Under the pieces are notes generated by a model. It was given only the letters and a program-made list of their open reading frames with translations, was not told the DNA's origin and searched no databases. Position numbers and translations under genes: made by a program. A DNA stretch of 64,000 bases from JAOUEA01 sp963825635 (GTDB lineage Bacteria; Actinomycetota; UBA4738; HRBIN12), in NCBI GenBank assembly GCA_963825635.1, contig CAWGTU010000001.1, forward strand, positions 496,001 to 560,000, given 5' to 3'. Shown in pieces: positions 42,774-54,458 of the stretch; the stretch's first letter is position 1; each line of letters opens with the position of its first letter.

Positions 42774-43256
42774 ATGAGCGGCGAGACGCCAGCGGCCGAG
42801 CACGAGACCGAGAAGGAACGCGTCGATCGCGAGCTGATCGAGTTCCTGAACGAGGTGCGCGTCGTGCTGCCGGGCGTGCAGGTGCTGTTCGCGTTCCTGC
42901 TGACCCTGCCGTTCACCGGCACCTTCAAGACGATCACGGGGTATGAGCGGTTCGCCTACATCCTCGCGTTCTTCTCGACGGCGCTCGCGGCGGTGTTGAT
43001 GATCACGCCGACATCGTTCCACCGGCTGCGGTTCCGCAAGGGCGACAAGGAGCAGATCATCCGTACGTCCAACCGGTTGATCCTCGCCGGTATCGCGTGC
43101 CTCGGGGTCGCGATCGTGTCGGTGGTCTGGCTCGTCTCCGAGCTCGTGTTCGCCAACGACGTCGCGAACGCGATCGCGATCGCGATCGCCTCGGCCCTCA
43201 TCGTGATCGCGCTGTGGTTGGTGCTGCCGCTGCAGCGTCGCTTCCGCCACGGGTGA
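42774..43256 (+). CDS. DUF6328 family membrane protein
   Basis: A 160-residue membrane protein. After a charged N-terminus the family signature LIEFLNEVRVVLPGVQVLFAFLLTLPF appears (residues 22-48), followed by three more helices separated by the short basic loop FHRLRFRKGDKEQIIR. Function unknown. ATG 42774 lies 6 bases after a TAGGGT box (leaderless); a GTG just before it is an alternative. Confidence 0.85.
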   Translation: MSGETPAAEHETEKERVDRELIEFLNEVRVVLPGVQVLFAFLLTLPFTGTFKTITGYERFAYILAFFSTALAAVLMITPTSFHRLRFRKGDKEQIIRTSNRLILAGIACLGVAIVSVVWLVSELVFANDVANAIAIAIASALIVIALWLVLPLQRRFRHG

Positions 43257-43261
43257 GGCAG

Positions 43262-44080
43262 GTGCGCGTCGCGGTCTGTCAGATGCGTTCCACCGACGAT
43301 GTCGAGCGCAACCTCGACCTCGCCGAGCGGCTGCTGACCGAGGCCGCCGAGGGTGGTGCCGAGCTCGCCACGTTGCCCGAGTACCTGGAGTTCATGGGGC
43401 CGGTCGGGCGGCGTGCCGAGGTCGCCTCGCCGATCCCCGGACCGGTGACCGACCGCCTCGGCGCCGTCGCTCGCGAGTGCTCGGTGTGGGTGCTGGCCGG
43501 CGGCGTGCTCGAAACGCACGGCGACGGCCGGGTGTACGACACGTCGGCACTGCTCGACTCCTTCGGCGAGGTCGTCGCCACCTACCGGAAGATCCATCTG
43601 TTCGACGTCGAGCTGCCCGATCAGCCACCGATCCGCGAGTCGGATTCGATCACCCCGGGTGACGAGATGGTGACGTACCGACTGGACGAGATACGACTCG
43701 GCCTCTCGATCTGCTACGACGTGCGGTTCCCCGAGCTGTATCGGGGGCTCATGGCGCAGGGAGCCCAGGTGCTGTGCGTACCGGCCCAGTTCCAGCACAC
43801 GACCGGCCGCGATCACTGGCACACCCTGCTCCGAGCCCGTGCGATCGAGAACCAGTGCTTCGTCGTCGCACCCGCGCAGTGGGGCCTGTTCGGCGATCCC
43901 GCGGAGAAGCGGCGTTCGTACGGTCATTCCCTGGTGCTCGACCCGTGGGGTCGCATGCTCGTCGAGGCGCCCGAGGAAGGCGACGGGGTGTGGTTCGCCG
44001 ACCTCGACCTGGACGCCCAGCGCGCGCTGCGTCGCTCCTTCCCGGTGTTGCAGCACCGTCGCCTCGGCGTCACCTGCTGA
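43262..44080 (+). CDS. Carbon-nitrogen hydrolase (nitrilase superfamily, NIT2/omega-amidase-like)
   Basis: A 272-residue amidase. The catalytic triad is Glu40 (LPEYLEF), Lys110 (TYRKIHLF) and Cys151 (SICYDVRFPE). The HWHTLLRARAIENQCFVVAPAQWG block is typical of the NIT1/NIT2 group that hydrolyses omega-amides such as alpha-ketoglutaramate or deaminated glutathione. GTG 43262 begins 5 bases past the upstream stop, with GGTGAGGC just before. Probably cotranscribed with the DUF6328 gene. Confidence 0.92.
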   Translation: MRVAVCQMRSTDDVERNLDLAERLLTEAAEGGAELATLPEYLEFMGPVGRRAEVASPIPGPVTDRLGAVARECSVWVLAGGVLETHGDGRVYDTSALLDSFGEVVATYRKIHLFDVELPDQPPIRESDSITPGDEMVTYRLDEIRLGLSICYDVRFPELYRGLMAQGAQVLCVPAQFQHTTGRDHWHTLLRARAIENQCFVVAPAQWGLFGDPAEKRRSYGHSLVLDPWGRMLVEAPEEGDGVWFADLDLDAQRALRRSFPVLQHRRLGVTC

Positions 44081-44125
44081 ACCACTCGGAGCGTCACTAG
44101 TCTGATAAGGAGTAGTGCAGAGGGG

Positions 44126-44153
44126 AGAGGTCTTCCCCGTGCTGACGACCTCT
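44126..44153 (+). terminator. Inverted repeat after the nitrilase gene
   Basis: AGAGGTC (44126-44132) and GACCTCT (44147-44153) form a 7-bp stem with a 14-base loop between the nitrilase and methyltransferase genes. It could be a terminator or an operator. Confidence 0.35.
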
Positions 44154-44203
44154 GGCATGCTGCACCGACCTGCTCCGCATCATGAGACGCACTGGGGGAC
44201 GAC

Positions 44204-45271
44204 ATGAGTGAGCGCGCCGACGCGTTGGCCGAGCGGATCTTCGGTTCGCTGTTGGGCACGATGGAGATCTTCACCATCTACCTGGGTGAGCGGCTCGGGT
44301 TGTACGCAGCATTGGCCGAAGGTCCTGCGACCAGCGCAGAGCTGGCTGCCCGGGCGGGCATCGCGGAGCGGTACGCCCGCGAGTGGCTCGAGCAACAGGC
44401 CGTCTACGGCCTGCTCGAGGTCGACGACGTCGCTGCTCCGGCAGGCGAGCGCCGATACTCGCTGCCTCGCGAGCATGCTGAGGTGCTCCTGGATCGCGAT
44501 GCCCTCACCTACCTCACGCCGATGGCTCGCATGTCGGTTGCCGTCGCCCAGCGGATGCCTGCGCTGATGACCGCCTACCGCGATGGGGGCGGCGTCAACT
44601 GGCGCGACTTCGGTCCCGACATGAGCGAAGGGCAGGAGCTCGGCAACCGGCCGTCGTTCATGGCGATGATGGAGTCGTGGATCCCGCAGGGGCTCCCCGA
44701 CGTCCACGAGCGACTCTCGTCGGGCGGGCGCGTCGCCGACGTCGGGTGTGGTGGCGGCTGGTCCTCGATCGCGATCGCGCAGGCGTACGAGGGCGTCGCC
44801 GTTGACGGGTACGACCTCGACGAGCCGGCGGTCGAGCGCGCCCGGCAGAACGCCGCGGCGCACGGTCTCTCCGATCGGGTGCGCTTCCACGCGGTCGATC
44901 CGGCCGAGATGGATCACGGCGAGGGCTACGATTTCGTGTGCGCGTTCGAGTGCATCCACGACATGCCGCAGCCCGTGCCTGTGTTGCGCGCGATGCGTTC
45001 GATGGCGAGCCTTGGCGGCGGTGTGATGGTGATGGACGAGAACGTCGGGCATGAGTTCACAGCCCCCGGCGACGAGCTCGAACGCCTGATGTACGGGTTC
45101 AGCACGCTCGTCTGCCTACCCGACGGCATGTCGCATCCCGACTCGGTCGGCACCGGCACGGTGATGCGACCCGCGGTCTTCGAGGGCTACGCGAAAGAGG
45201 CTGGATTCGATCGGGTGGAGATCCTGCCGATCGAGGCCGACCTCTGGCGCTTCTACCGGCTGTATCCCTGA
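44204..45271 (+). CDS. Class I SAM-dependent methyltransferase with winged-helix N-terminus
   Basis: A 355-residue methyltransferase. Residues 1-95 form a dimerisation/winged-helix region (ATSAELAARAGIAERYAREWLEQQAVYGLLE), like the O-methyltransferase and Rv2258c type. The SAM motif VADVGCGGGWSSIAIA is at about 177-192, with the acidic YDLDEPAVE after it and a late motif CIHDMPQPVPVL. ATG is preceded by GGGGGACGAC. The substrate is not predictable. Stands alone between an inverted repeat and a converging acetyltransferase gene. Confidence 0.9.
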   Translation: MSERADALAERIFGSLLGTMEIFTIYLGERLGLYAALAEGPATSAELAARAGIAERYAREWLEQQAVYGLLEVDDVAAPAGERRYSLPREHAEVLLDRDALTYLTPMARMSVAVAQRMPALMTAYRDGGGVNWRDFGPDMSEGQELGNRPSFMAMMESWIPQGLPDVHERLSSGGRVADVGCGGGWSSIAIAQAYEGVAVDGYDLDEPAVERARQNAAAHGLSDRVRFHAVDPAEMDHGEGYDFVCAFECIHDMPQPVPVLRAMRSMASLGGGVMVMDENVGHEFTAPGDELERLMYGFSTLVCLPDGMSHPDSVGTGTVMRPAVFEGYAKEAGFDRVEILPIEADLWRFYRLYP

Positions 45272-45300
45272 ACGGGTCGGGCCGACGGGGTGGCGCGCGA

Positions 45301-46191
45301 TCAGGCCATGTAGCCCGCGTAGTGGATGTAGGTCGCCGGCAGAGCGTCGTCCGTCGAGCAGTAGAAGTACCGGAAGTCGCTCGGCTCGATACGCGCCCCG
45401 GCGCGCACGAGCATGCGGAACAGCTCGGCGTTGTTCCCGTAGACGGGCACCTTGAGGGCCTCGGGGTGCTCGGTGCGACGGATCAGGTCGGTGACGATCG
45501 CGCACGTCGTCGCCTCGTCCTTGCCGAGTGCCGGGCCGACGACCCCTGCTTCGTCCACGTAGGCGTAACCGACGAGTACGTCGTGGTGGCGATACGCATG
45601 GGCCTTCATCTCCGAGCGCAGCCACCACTCGTGGTCCGCCGGGCGCGCGAAGCCGATCTGTCGTCGGTCGAGCTCGCTCATCTCGGCGACCGCGTCGGTG
45701 GTGACGGCCGCGACCTCGATGCCGGCACCGCTCTCGGGCAGTCGTGCGGGATCGGTCAGGTCGGTCAGCACGTATCGCACACCGCGAGGGGTGATGCCGT
45801 GGCCGGCGTAGAGTCCCGTCGAGATCGGCTGGAACGACTCCACGACGAGCGCGCGCGTCAGCCCGTCGCTACCGGGCGGCATCACAGCTTCGAGCAGCGC
45901 CTTGCCGACGCCTCGTCCCTGGGCATCGGGGCTCACGAAGAGGAACGACAGGAACCAGTACGAGTCCCGCAGGTACGACGTCGCGAACGCCGTCGGGGTC
46001 CCGTCGTCGGTGGCGAGCACGGTGCCGCTCGGGTCCGTGCGGAGCATGTGGCGGATCGCATCCACCAGCCACGACCGGTCGGCAGGGTCCTTCTCGGAAA
46101 GACCGTGCCGGCGATGCAGGTCGTTGTAGGACGCGAAGAAGATGTCGCACATCGTCTCCACATCCAGATCGGACGCCGTTCGGACCTGCAT
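45301..46191 (-). CDS. GNAT family acetyltransferase
   Basis: A 296-residue protein with an N-terminal GNAT domain (about 1-150). Acetyl-CoA motif A is FLFVSPDAQGRGVGKALLEAVM (Q/RxxGxG/A type, QGRGVG). The C-terminal half (160-296) is a degenerate second GNAT-like lobe, ending FRYFYCSTDD. Such two-lobe proteins are common in actinobacteria. ATG 46191 has GGAGG just upstream on this strand. Substrate unknown. Confidence 0.85.
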   Translation of the reverse strand: MQVRTASDLDVETMCDIFFASYNDLHRRHGLSEKDPADRSWLVDAIRHMLRTDPSGTVLATDDGTPTAFATSYLRDSYWFLSFLFVSPDAQGRGVGKALLEAVMPPGSDGLTRALVVESFQPISTGLYAGHGITPRGVRYVLTDLTDPARLPESGAGIEVAAVTTDAVAEMSELDRRQIGFARPADHEWWLRSEMKAHAYRHHDVLVGYAYVDEAGVVGPALGKDEATTCAIVTDLIRRTEHPEALKVPVYGNNAELFRMLVRAGARIEPSDFRYFYCSTDDALPATYIHYAGYMA

Positions 46192-46213
46192 CGGACCTCC
46201 ACTGCGGCGATGC

Positions 46214-47044
46214 TCAAGGGTAGGGGGCGGCTCCAGGAGCGTCGAGGTCGTCGAGGCGAGCGCCCGCCAGGCGATCGAGTGCCTCCGGATACGTGAGTCC
46301 ATGGGCCTCAGCGATCGTCGGCGCCCGCGAGCGGAAGAACGCCAGCAGCGTTCGAGCGGCGTCGAGCAGCGCGGTTCGTTCCAACGGAACGTACGTCGAG
46401 CGGAGCGGGTCGAGCGGCGCCGTCGGCATCTCGGCATCCAGCTTCCAGTACGGCTCCTCGGGCATCGGCTCGACCCCCTGCTCGACCCGGGCGAGCCGCA
46501 CGCAGTAGGCGCGGAGCGCCTCCAACTGGCCGGCGGCCCACCAGAGATGGTCGCGGTCGATCGCCGCCGCGAAGTGCGACAGGTCGTGCCAGAACCACAT
46601 CACGACCGTGCGGAGCTCCTTCGCCTGCGTCGCGCGATCGAACTCGGGCCAGCCGAAGGCAACCCCGGCGAGCACACCGCGGTCGTCCACGAGCACCCGA
46701 TGGGGGCCCGATCGCACGCGGTCGAGCTCGCTCTCGCGCACGAAGTGCAACTCGATCTCAGTGCTGTCGGACAGGATCGCGAACACGAGCCCGTCGTTGC
46801 CGAAGTCCTCGAGGAAGAGGACGTCGCCGACCTGCGCGATCAAGCGTTCGCGGTCGTCGACGACCGCGTCGAAGTCATCGTCGGGGACGACCACGCACAG
46901 ATCGAGGTCGGAGTGCTCGTCTGCCTCACCCCTGGCCGTCGAGCCTGCGAGGAACGCCGCCACGATCCGCTCGTCTCGGGAGCAGGCGGCCACGAAGCGG
47001 TCGAGGACGATCTCACGATCGCGCTCCCACGAGACGTCGCCCAT
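46214..47044 (-). CDS. Nucleotidyltransferase-domain protein (aminoglycoside adenylyltransferase-like)
   Basis: A 276-residue protein. The nucleotidyltransferase motif GSTARGEADEHSDLDLCVV (residues 34-52) has the Gly-Ser and the Asp-x-Asp pair that binds Mg-NTP. The rest is helical, with WFWHDLSHFAAAIDRDHLWWAAGQLEALRAY resembling a kanamycin-nucleotidyltransferase C-terminal (HI0074-like) domain. It may modify a small molecule or another protein. Resistance is not implied by sequence alone. It is on the same strand as the acetyltransferase, 22 bases upstream. Confidence 0.82.
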   Translation of the reverse strand: MGDVSWERDREIVLDRFVAACSRDERIVAAFLAGSTARGEADEHSDLDLCVVVPDDDFDAVVDDRERLIAQVGDVLFLEDFGNDGLVFAILSDSTEIELHFVRESELDRVRSGPHRVLVDDRGVLAGVAFGWPEFDRATQAKELRTVVMWFWHDLSHFAAAIDRDHLWWAAGQLEALRAYCVRLARVEQGVEPMPEEPYWKLDAEMPTAPLDPLRSTYVPLERTALLDAARTLLAFFRSRAPTIAEAHGLTYPEALDRLAGARLDDLDAPGAAPYP

Positions 47045-47105
47045 GCCGCGAGCGTTGCATGGAGCCGGTCGGAAGGCCAGTGCATGCGGCCCGTCCGTTC
47101 GACCC

Positions 47106-47675
47106 TCACCCTCGTTCGACGCCCGTCCGGGTGTCGACGTCCCTCGGAGCAGGGCGTGAGATCTCGACCTCCTCGACCCACTCGGGGTGGCTCGCGATCA
47201 GCACGCGGGCGCCGACATCGCCGTGGAGGTGGCCCGCTTCCGCGTAGATCTCGCGGCTGAGGAGCGCCGGGCCGGGACCGTCGGTGAACCGTAGACGCAC
47301 GATCTGCTTGCGGGTCGCACGGAACCGGTCGATCAGGGCACGCACATCGTCCGCGGTGATGCCGGGCTGGTCGGCCATCAACACGACGCTCGCCTCGCTG
47401 TCGTCGCCGACCTCGTGGAAGGCCGCCGCCAGCGACGTCGCCTGACCGTCGCGGTACGAGGGGTTGCGCACGAACCGGCCGATGCTGGGAAGCGCGAGCG
47501 CATCTGCGACGGCGTCGGCGTCGTGGCCGATGACCACGAGCAACTCGTCGATCTCGGACGCCGCGAGTACGTCGATCGCATGCTGGGCGAGCGGCTTCCC
47601 TTCGACGGGTGCGAGCTGCTTCGTGCCGCCGAACCGGCGCCCCTCGCCGGCCGCGAGCACGACGCCGGTGATCAC
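47106..47675 (-). CDS. MobA-like NTP transferase (molybdenum cofactor cytidylyltransferase type)
   Basis: A 189-residue nucleotidyltransferase of the MobA/MocA family. The nucleotide-binding loop is VLAAGEGRRFGGTKQLAPV at the N-terminus; VVLMADQPGITADDV holds the metal Asp; GDVGARVLI is the ribose/base strand; DVDTRTG-type ending matches the family. Its position at the tail of the coxM-S-L operon fits a CTP:molybdopterin cytidylyltransferase, because CO dehydrogenase and related hydroxylases use the cytosine dinucleotide form of the cofactor. GTG start; 10 bases after coxG. Confidence 0.88.
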   Translation of the reverse strand: MITGVVLAAGEGRRFGGTKQLAPVEGKPLAQHAIDVLAASEIDELLVVIGHDADAVADALALPSIGRFVRNPSYRDGQATSLAAAFHEVGDDSEASVVLMADQPGITADDVRALIDRFRATRKQIVRLRFTDGPGPALLSREIYAEAGHLHGDVGARVLIASHPEWVEEVEISRPAPRDVDTRTGVERG

Positions 47676-47685
47676 GCCCCGCGGT

Positions 47686-48327
47686 TCATGTCTCGGTCTT
47701 CCCGCCCCCGAACAGCCGGCGGAAGAAGTTCTTGATCATGGCCCAGATCGCCGCGAGGCCGAGACCGATGCCACCGACGTGCTTCGCGGCGACCGGTGCC
47801 GAGGCGGGCGCGGGGGGAGCCGCGGCTTCTGCCGCCTCCCCTGGGGCCGTCGGGGCGGGGGCTGCCGCGGCCGCCTGCTCGGCGTTCATCGTGGCTTCGA
47901 GGCAGTCGGCGAACTGCTGGGTCAGCTTCTTCGAGATCTCGGGCAGCAGGCCGCGCGAGAGCTGGGCGGCGGCGCCCGTGAGGGCGATGTCCGCCGTCAT
48001 CTTCACGGTCGTCTCGCCGTCGGACGCGGGCTCGAGCCACGAGGTCACGGTCGCGTTCGCCGCCCCCTTGCCCTTGGCCTCCATGCCCTTGGCGTGCAGC
48101 ACCGCTCTGTGCGCCTCGTCGTCGCGCTCCGTCATCTCGACGGTTCCGGCGAACGAGAGGGCGACCGGGCCGAACTTCATGTTGACCTTGCCCTTCCAGT
48201 GCTGCTCGTCGATCGTCTCCGTGAGCTCGGCGCCGGGCATGCACGGTGCGATGCGTTCGACGTCGAGCAGGTAGGCCCAGAGATCGTCGACCGGTGTGGC
48301 GACGGTGAACTCGTTCTCGATCAGCAT
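47686..48327 (-). CDS. coxG: CoxG-family SRPBCC protein
   Basis: A 213-residue CO dehydrogenase accessory protein. Residues 1-150 are the SRPBCC/CoxG lipid-binding-type fold: NEFTVATPVDDLWAYLLDVERIAPCMPGAE at the start and TADIALTGAAAQLSRGLLPEISKKL. An Ala/Pro-rich linker (155-190) leads to a C-terminal membrane helix GIGLGLAAIWAMIKNFF, matching the proposal that CoxG anchors CODH to the membrane. ATG lies 6 bases after a TAGGCT box (48334-48339), so it may have its own leaderless message. Confidence 0.9.
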   Translation of the reverse strand: MLIENEFTVATPVDDLWAYLLDVERIAPCMPGAELTETIDEQHWKGKVNMKFGPVALSFAGTVEMTERDDEAHRAVLHAKGMEAKGKGAANATVTSWLEPASDGETTVKMTADIALTGAAAQLSRGLLPEISKKLTQQFADCLEATMNAEQAAAAAPAPTAPGEAAEAAAPPAPASAPVAAKHVGGIGLGLAAIWAMIKNFFRRLFGGGKTET

Positions 48328-48361
48328 GCGCGGAGCCTATCGAGCGAGGAGCGATCCGGGC

Positions 48362-49326
48362 TCACGAGCCGACCTCCTCGAAGCGGGCCGGGTCCTGCTC
48401 GAAGGACTCGAGGCACGAGGCGGAACAGAAGTAGATCGTGCGGCCCTCGTGCGTGGTGCGGTACCGGGCGTCGGCGACGTCGACGGTCATGCCGCAGACC
48501 GGGTCGAGTTCCTCGTGACGAGCAGCCGACGTCGCTTCCACGGGCGGGGCGTCGAGCTCGCCGGCGGCGCGCAGCCGCACGATCTCGGCCAGGATCGCGA
48601 CCGCGATCTCGTCGGTCGCGATGTGCCCGAGATCGAGGCCGGCGGGGGCGTGCACCCGCTCGAGCGCGTCAGCCGCGACGCCACGGTCGCGCAGGTAGCC
48701 GAGCACGGCCCCGGCTCGCTTGGCCGAGGCCACGAGTCCCACGTAGATCGCCGGCGTCGCGAGGGCGCGCTCCAGGGAGTCCTCGTCGTAGTGGCCCTGC
48801 GTCGCGACGACCACGAAGGAGCGGTCGTCGACGTCGCCGAGGTCGAGGGAGGTGATCACCGCGTCGGCCTCGTGCCCGGAGACCGAGCCTCCGTCGTCGA
48901 TCGCGAGCGTCCTCCAGCCGAGCCCGCGCGCGAGCCGGGTGAGGGCGAGGGCGGCCGGTGACCGTCCGATCGCGACGAGTTGGGGTTGCGGCAGTACGGG
49001 TTCCACGTACACCTCCAGGGCGCCTTCGCTCTGACACGCGATCGGCACGCTCACGACCCCGTCGCGGGCGTGCGCGGCGAGCTCCTCGGGCGGGCCGAGG
49101 AACAGCAGCCTCGGCGTGCCCTCGTCGATCGCCTTCAGGGCCTCGCGCACGACCGTCGGCTCGGCGCACGCCCCGCCGATCCACCCTCGGACCGTGCGAT
49201 CGGGCGTGATCAGGGCAGTGGCGCCCTCCTTGCCCGACGACGGCGCGCGGCGCCAGACCACGGTGGCGAGCACGTACGGACGACCCCGCGCCGAGAGCTC
49301 TGCCGCGAGCTTCAGGACCTCGGGCT

Positions 49327-49330
<4 letters not shown>
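48362..49330 (-). CDS. XdhC/CoxF-type maturation protein with C-terminal YHS domain
   Basis: A 322-residue protein. The XdhC part has PYVLATVVWRRAPSSGKEGATALI, the loop GWIGGACAEPTV (with the conserved Cys), the Rossmann strand PQLVAIGRSPAALALTRLARGLG and LERVHAPAGLDLGHIATDEIAVAILAEIV. XdhC proteins bind molybdenum cofactor and help insert or sulfurate it. Residues about 270-322 are a separate YHS metal-binding domain (DPVCGMTVDVADARY...IYFCSASCLESFEQDP). The GTG start overlaps the coxL stop (GTGA). The YHS tail is unusual next to a Cu-Mo enzyme. Confidence 0.9.
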
Positions 49331-51681
<2,351 letters not shown>

Positions 51682-51713
51682 GTGTTCGGCTCCTTCGATC
51701 TCGTGGCTCGTCG

Positions 51714-52208
51714 TCAAGCGTTCGCGGGCGTCGGCGTGGACGCGGCCTGCTGCTGTGCCGCCGCAGCGCCCTGGATCGCCTTCACGATGTTCATGTAGCC
51801 GGTGCACCGGCAGATGTTGCCGCCGATCGCATCGCGAACGTCGTCGTCGCTCGGCGCCGGGTTCTGCTCGATCAGGCACTTGCCGACGAGCATCATGCCG
51901 GGGGTGCAGAAGCCGCACTGCAGTCCGTGGTGTTCCTTGAACGCGGCCTGCATCGGATCGAGGCCGGCCGCGGTGAGCAGTCCCTCGACGGTCGTGATCT
52001 CGATGCCGTCGGCCTGCACCCCGAACACCGTGCACGATTTCACCGGCGTGCCGTCGTAGAGCACGGTGCACGCACCGCAGCTCGTTGAGTCGCATCCGAT
52101 GTGCGTGCCGGTCAGGCGCAGCTCCTCGCGCAACACGTGCACGAGCAGCTCCCGCGGCTCGATGTCGAGGGTGTGGGCGGTGCCGTTGACGGTGATCGTG
52201 ACTTCCAT
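51714..52208 (-). CDS. coxS: CO dehydrogenase small [2Fe-2S] subunit
   Basis: A 164-residue iron-sulfur subunit. The N-terminal plant-type cluster is held by Cys residues in GCDSTSCGACTVLYDG and SCTVF; the C-terminal cluster in GLQCGFCTPGM and NICRCTGYMNIV. It passes electrons from the Mo site in CoxL to the FAD in CoxM. An Ala/Thr/Pro-rich tail of about 15 residues follows the usual end. Gene order M-S-L is the classical cox order; 32 bases separate it from coxL. Confidence 0.96.
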   Translation of the reverse strand: MEVTITVNGTAHTLDIEPRELLVHVLREELRLTGTHIGCDSTSCGACTVLYDGTPVKSCTVFGVQADGIEITTVEGLLTAAGLDPMQAAFKEHHGLQCGFCTPGMMLVGKCLIEQNPAPSDDDVRDAIGGNICRCTGYMNIVKAIQGAAAAQQQAASTPTPANA

Positions 52209-52228
52209 CGCTCGGGTCCCCCTTGCGC

Positions 52229-53098
52229 TCAGGCCGCGCCGGCCATCTCGGCGGAGCGGGTGAGCCCGCGCCGTACGTACACCTCGACCATGTGCCGCTT
52301 GTACTGCTCGGAGCCCCGCACGTCGCCCACCGGGCTGGCGGCCGCGGCCGCGAGCCGGCCGGCCTCGGCGAACAGCTCCCCGCTCGGCGCCTGTCCGACG
52401 AGCGCGTCCTCGGCGGCCGTCGCCTTGATGTTCGTGAGCCCCACGCTCGTGAGGCCGATGCCGGCGGCGCCGATCGACCCGTTCGACATCATCAGCCTGG
52501 TCGCGACCGCGACCGTGGCGTAGTCGCCGATCTTGCGCTCCAGCTTCAGGTACGTTCCGCCGTAGGCACCGGTCGGCGATGTGATGCGGACCTTCGTGAG
52601 CAGCTCGTTCGGCGCGATCGAGGACTGGAACGTGTCCGCGAGGAACTCGGTCACGGGCACCTCGCGCTCGCCGTCCTTGCTCTTCAGGACCACGCGCGCG
52701 TTCGCCGCGAGCATCACCGCGCCGAGGTCGCCGCTGGGGTCGCAGTGGGTGAGCGAGCCGCCGATCGTGCCGAGGTTGCGCACCAGCGGGTCCGCGATCT
52801 GCGGCGCGGCGGCCGCGATCAACGGATACTTCGATCCGATCAGCTCCGACCCGGCGAGCTGGTTGTGGCGCACGAGCGCGCCGATGTGCAGCTCGCCGTC
52901 GGCCTCCTCGATCGCATCGAGTCCCTCGATGCGATTGATGTCGACGAGGTGGGCGGGCGCGGCGAACCGCAGCTTCATCATCGGGATCAGGCTCTGGCCA
53001 CCGGCCAGCACCTTCGCGTCGTCGCCGAGCGAGGCAAGCAGATCGAGCGCCTCGTCGATCGTGGTCGGCCGGTGGTACTCGAAACTGGAAGGCAACAT
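52229..53098 (-). CDS. coxM: CO dehydrogenase medium FAD subunit
   Basis: A 289-residue flavoprotein subunit. FAD motifs are VLAGGQSLIPMMKLRFA (residues 31-47) and RNLGTIGGSLTHCDPSGD (about 107-124). It receives electrons from CoxS and passes them to the quinone pool. First gene of the coxMSL operon; a -35/-10 pair is seen about 70-95 bases upstream. Confidence 0.95.
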   Translation of the reverse strand: MLPSSFEYHRPTTIDEALDLLASLGDDAKVLAGGQSLIPMMKLRFAAPAHLVDINRIEGLDAIEEADGELHIGALVRHNQLAGSELIGSKYPLIAAAAPQIADPLVRNLGTIGGSLTHCDPSGDLGAVMLAANARVVLKSKDGEREVPVTEFLADTFQSSIAPNELLTKVRITSPTGAYGGTYLKLERKIGDYATVAVATRLMMSNGSIGAAGIGLTSVGLTNIKATAAEDALVGQAPSGELFAEAGRLAAAAASPVGDVRGSEQYKRHMVEVYVRRGLTRSAEMAGAA

Positions 53099-53166
53099 CG
53101 TCGACCGCTCCCCCTGTGTGAGACCGCGTGCGTGACCGTGTCGTCGTCAACCGACGGCAGTCATTG

Positions 53167-53195
53167 GTTATCGCACGACTGGCGAGAACGGGCAA
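53167..53195 (-). promoter_or_regulatory. Likely promoter of coxMSL
   Basis: On the minus strand, TTGCCC (53195-53190), 17 bases, GATAAC (53172-53167), in the 124-base gap between the second XdhC gene and coxM. Confidence 0.4.
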
Positions 53196-53222
53196 CCCGC
53201 CGCGATCCGGGGGGTCCCGCGC

Positions 53223-54356
53223 CTAACGCGCTTCGGTGCCCGGAGCCGGACGATCGTGGATCGGGCCGGGGCGTTCCTTGAGGAAGCCTCCCGCACGGCC
53301 GTGCCTCGCGGCCACGATCTCGGCGACGATCGCCTGCGCGATCTCCTCGGGACCCTCCGCCCCGAGGTCGAGCCCCGCGGGGCCGTGGATGCGCTCGTGG
53401 TCGGCGTCGGTGATCTCGACGCCCTCGTCGGCGAGCTCCATCAGCAGACGATGCGTGCGCGCCGACGGTCCGAGCATGCCGATGTAGCCGGCGTCGGATT
53501 CGAGCAGCGACCGCAGGTACTCCTTGTCACGCAGGAAGTTGTGCGTCATCACGACGACGTGGGTGTGTCGATCGATCGTGGCGGTCTTCGAGACGTGCTC
53601 GGGCGCTTCGACGTGCACGAACCCGGCGGCCTCGGGGAACCGCTCGAGGTTCAGGAATCCGGGCCGGTCGTCGACGACGACCGGGCTCCACCCGATGCCG
53701 CGCGCCGCTCGCACGAGCGGGATCGCGTCGTGTCCGGCGCCGCACACCAGCAGCCGGAGCGGCGGCTCGAGCACCTCGACGAAGGCCCGCACGCCGTGCT
53801 CGAACGTGCGGATCTCCGAACGCTCCTCCTCGAGGAGCTCGCGGGCCGCCATGATCGCCTCGGCGTCGACGACCGGCAGTCCGAGCGAGCCCTCGGGATC
53901 GCCGTGGGGCCGCACCACGATGCGGGCGCCCGGCGCGACCGCGTCGTCCTCGCTCTCGAGCACGGTCACGACGCTGATCGGGTGCTCCTCGTCGAGGGCG
54001 GCGCGCAACGCGTGCGCGACCTGCGCCGCCTGCTCGGCGGGCTCGATGAACACCTCGATCGCACCGTTGCAACCGAGCCCGAGCCCCCAGACCGCGTCGT
54101 CGTCGGCGGTGAGGTCCCAACCGGCGAGCCGAGCGGTGCCCTCGCTCATCACGACGCGGGCCATGTCGGCCACGTCGCCCTCGAGGCACCCGCCGCTGAT
54201 GTTGCCGACCGGGGCGCCATCCTCGGGCACGAGCAGCCGCGCGCCGGGACGCCGGTAGGTCGATCCACGGACGGCGACGATCGTGGCCAGGGCCATGCGC
54301 TCCCCTTTGGCCGACAGGGATTCGATCGCCTCGAGCACGTCGGTGATCTCGCTCAC
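53223..54356 (-). CDS. XdhC/CoxF family molybdenum hydroxylase maturation protein
   Basis: A 377-residue XdhC. It carries RMALATIVAVRGSTYRRPGARLLV, the GNISGGCLEGDVAD loop with the conserved Cys, a central Rossmann domain LRLLVCGAGHDAIPLVRAARGIGW and the C-terminal IHGPAGLDLGAEGPEEIAQAIVAEIVAARHGR. Longer than the XdhC-YHS protein because it has the complete N-terminal domain and an insert. Lies between coxMSL and the form II cluster and could serve either. The GTG start faces away from the plus-strand gene at 54459. Confidence 0.93.
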   Translation of the reverse strand: MSEITDVLEAIESLSAKGERMALATIVAVRGSTYRRPGARLLVPEDGAPVGNISGGCLEGDVADMARVVMSEGTARLAGWDLTADDDAVWGLGLGCNGAIEVFIEPAEQAAQVAHALRAALDEEHPISVVTVLESEDDAVAPGARIVVRPHGDPEGSLGLPVVDAEAIMAARELLEEERSEIRTFEHGVRAFVEVLEPPLRLLVCGAGHDAIPLVRAARGIGWSPVVVDDRPGFLNLERFPEAAGFVHVEAPEHVSKTATIDRHTHVVVMTHNFLRDKEYLRSLLESDAGYIGMLGPSARTHRLLMELADEGVEITDADHERIHGPAGLDLGAEGPEEIAQAIVAEIVAARHGRAGGFLKERPGPIHDRPAPGTEAR

Positions 54357-54458
54357 GGCTCGATGGTCGCACAGCCGAGGCCAACCGGCGACCGTGGAAC
54401 GGCCCGTATCCGCGGGGCCTTCACCCTCGCCTGCGGGGCGCCGATAGGAATGCGGGGG

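Noticed and set aside
46214..47044. Antibiotic resistance gene
   Set aside because: The nucleotidyltransferase motif alone does not show aminoglycoside specificity, and there is no mobile context.
53140..53160. Another GntR operator upstream of coxMSL (GTCAACCGACGG)
   Set aside because: It matches the consensus poorly in the second half and lies outside the amine regulon.
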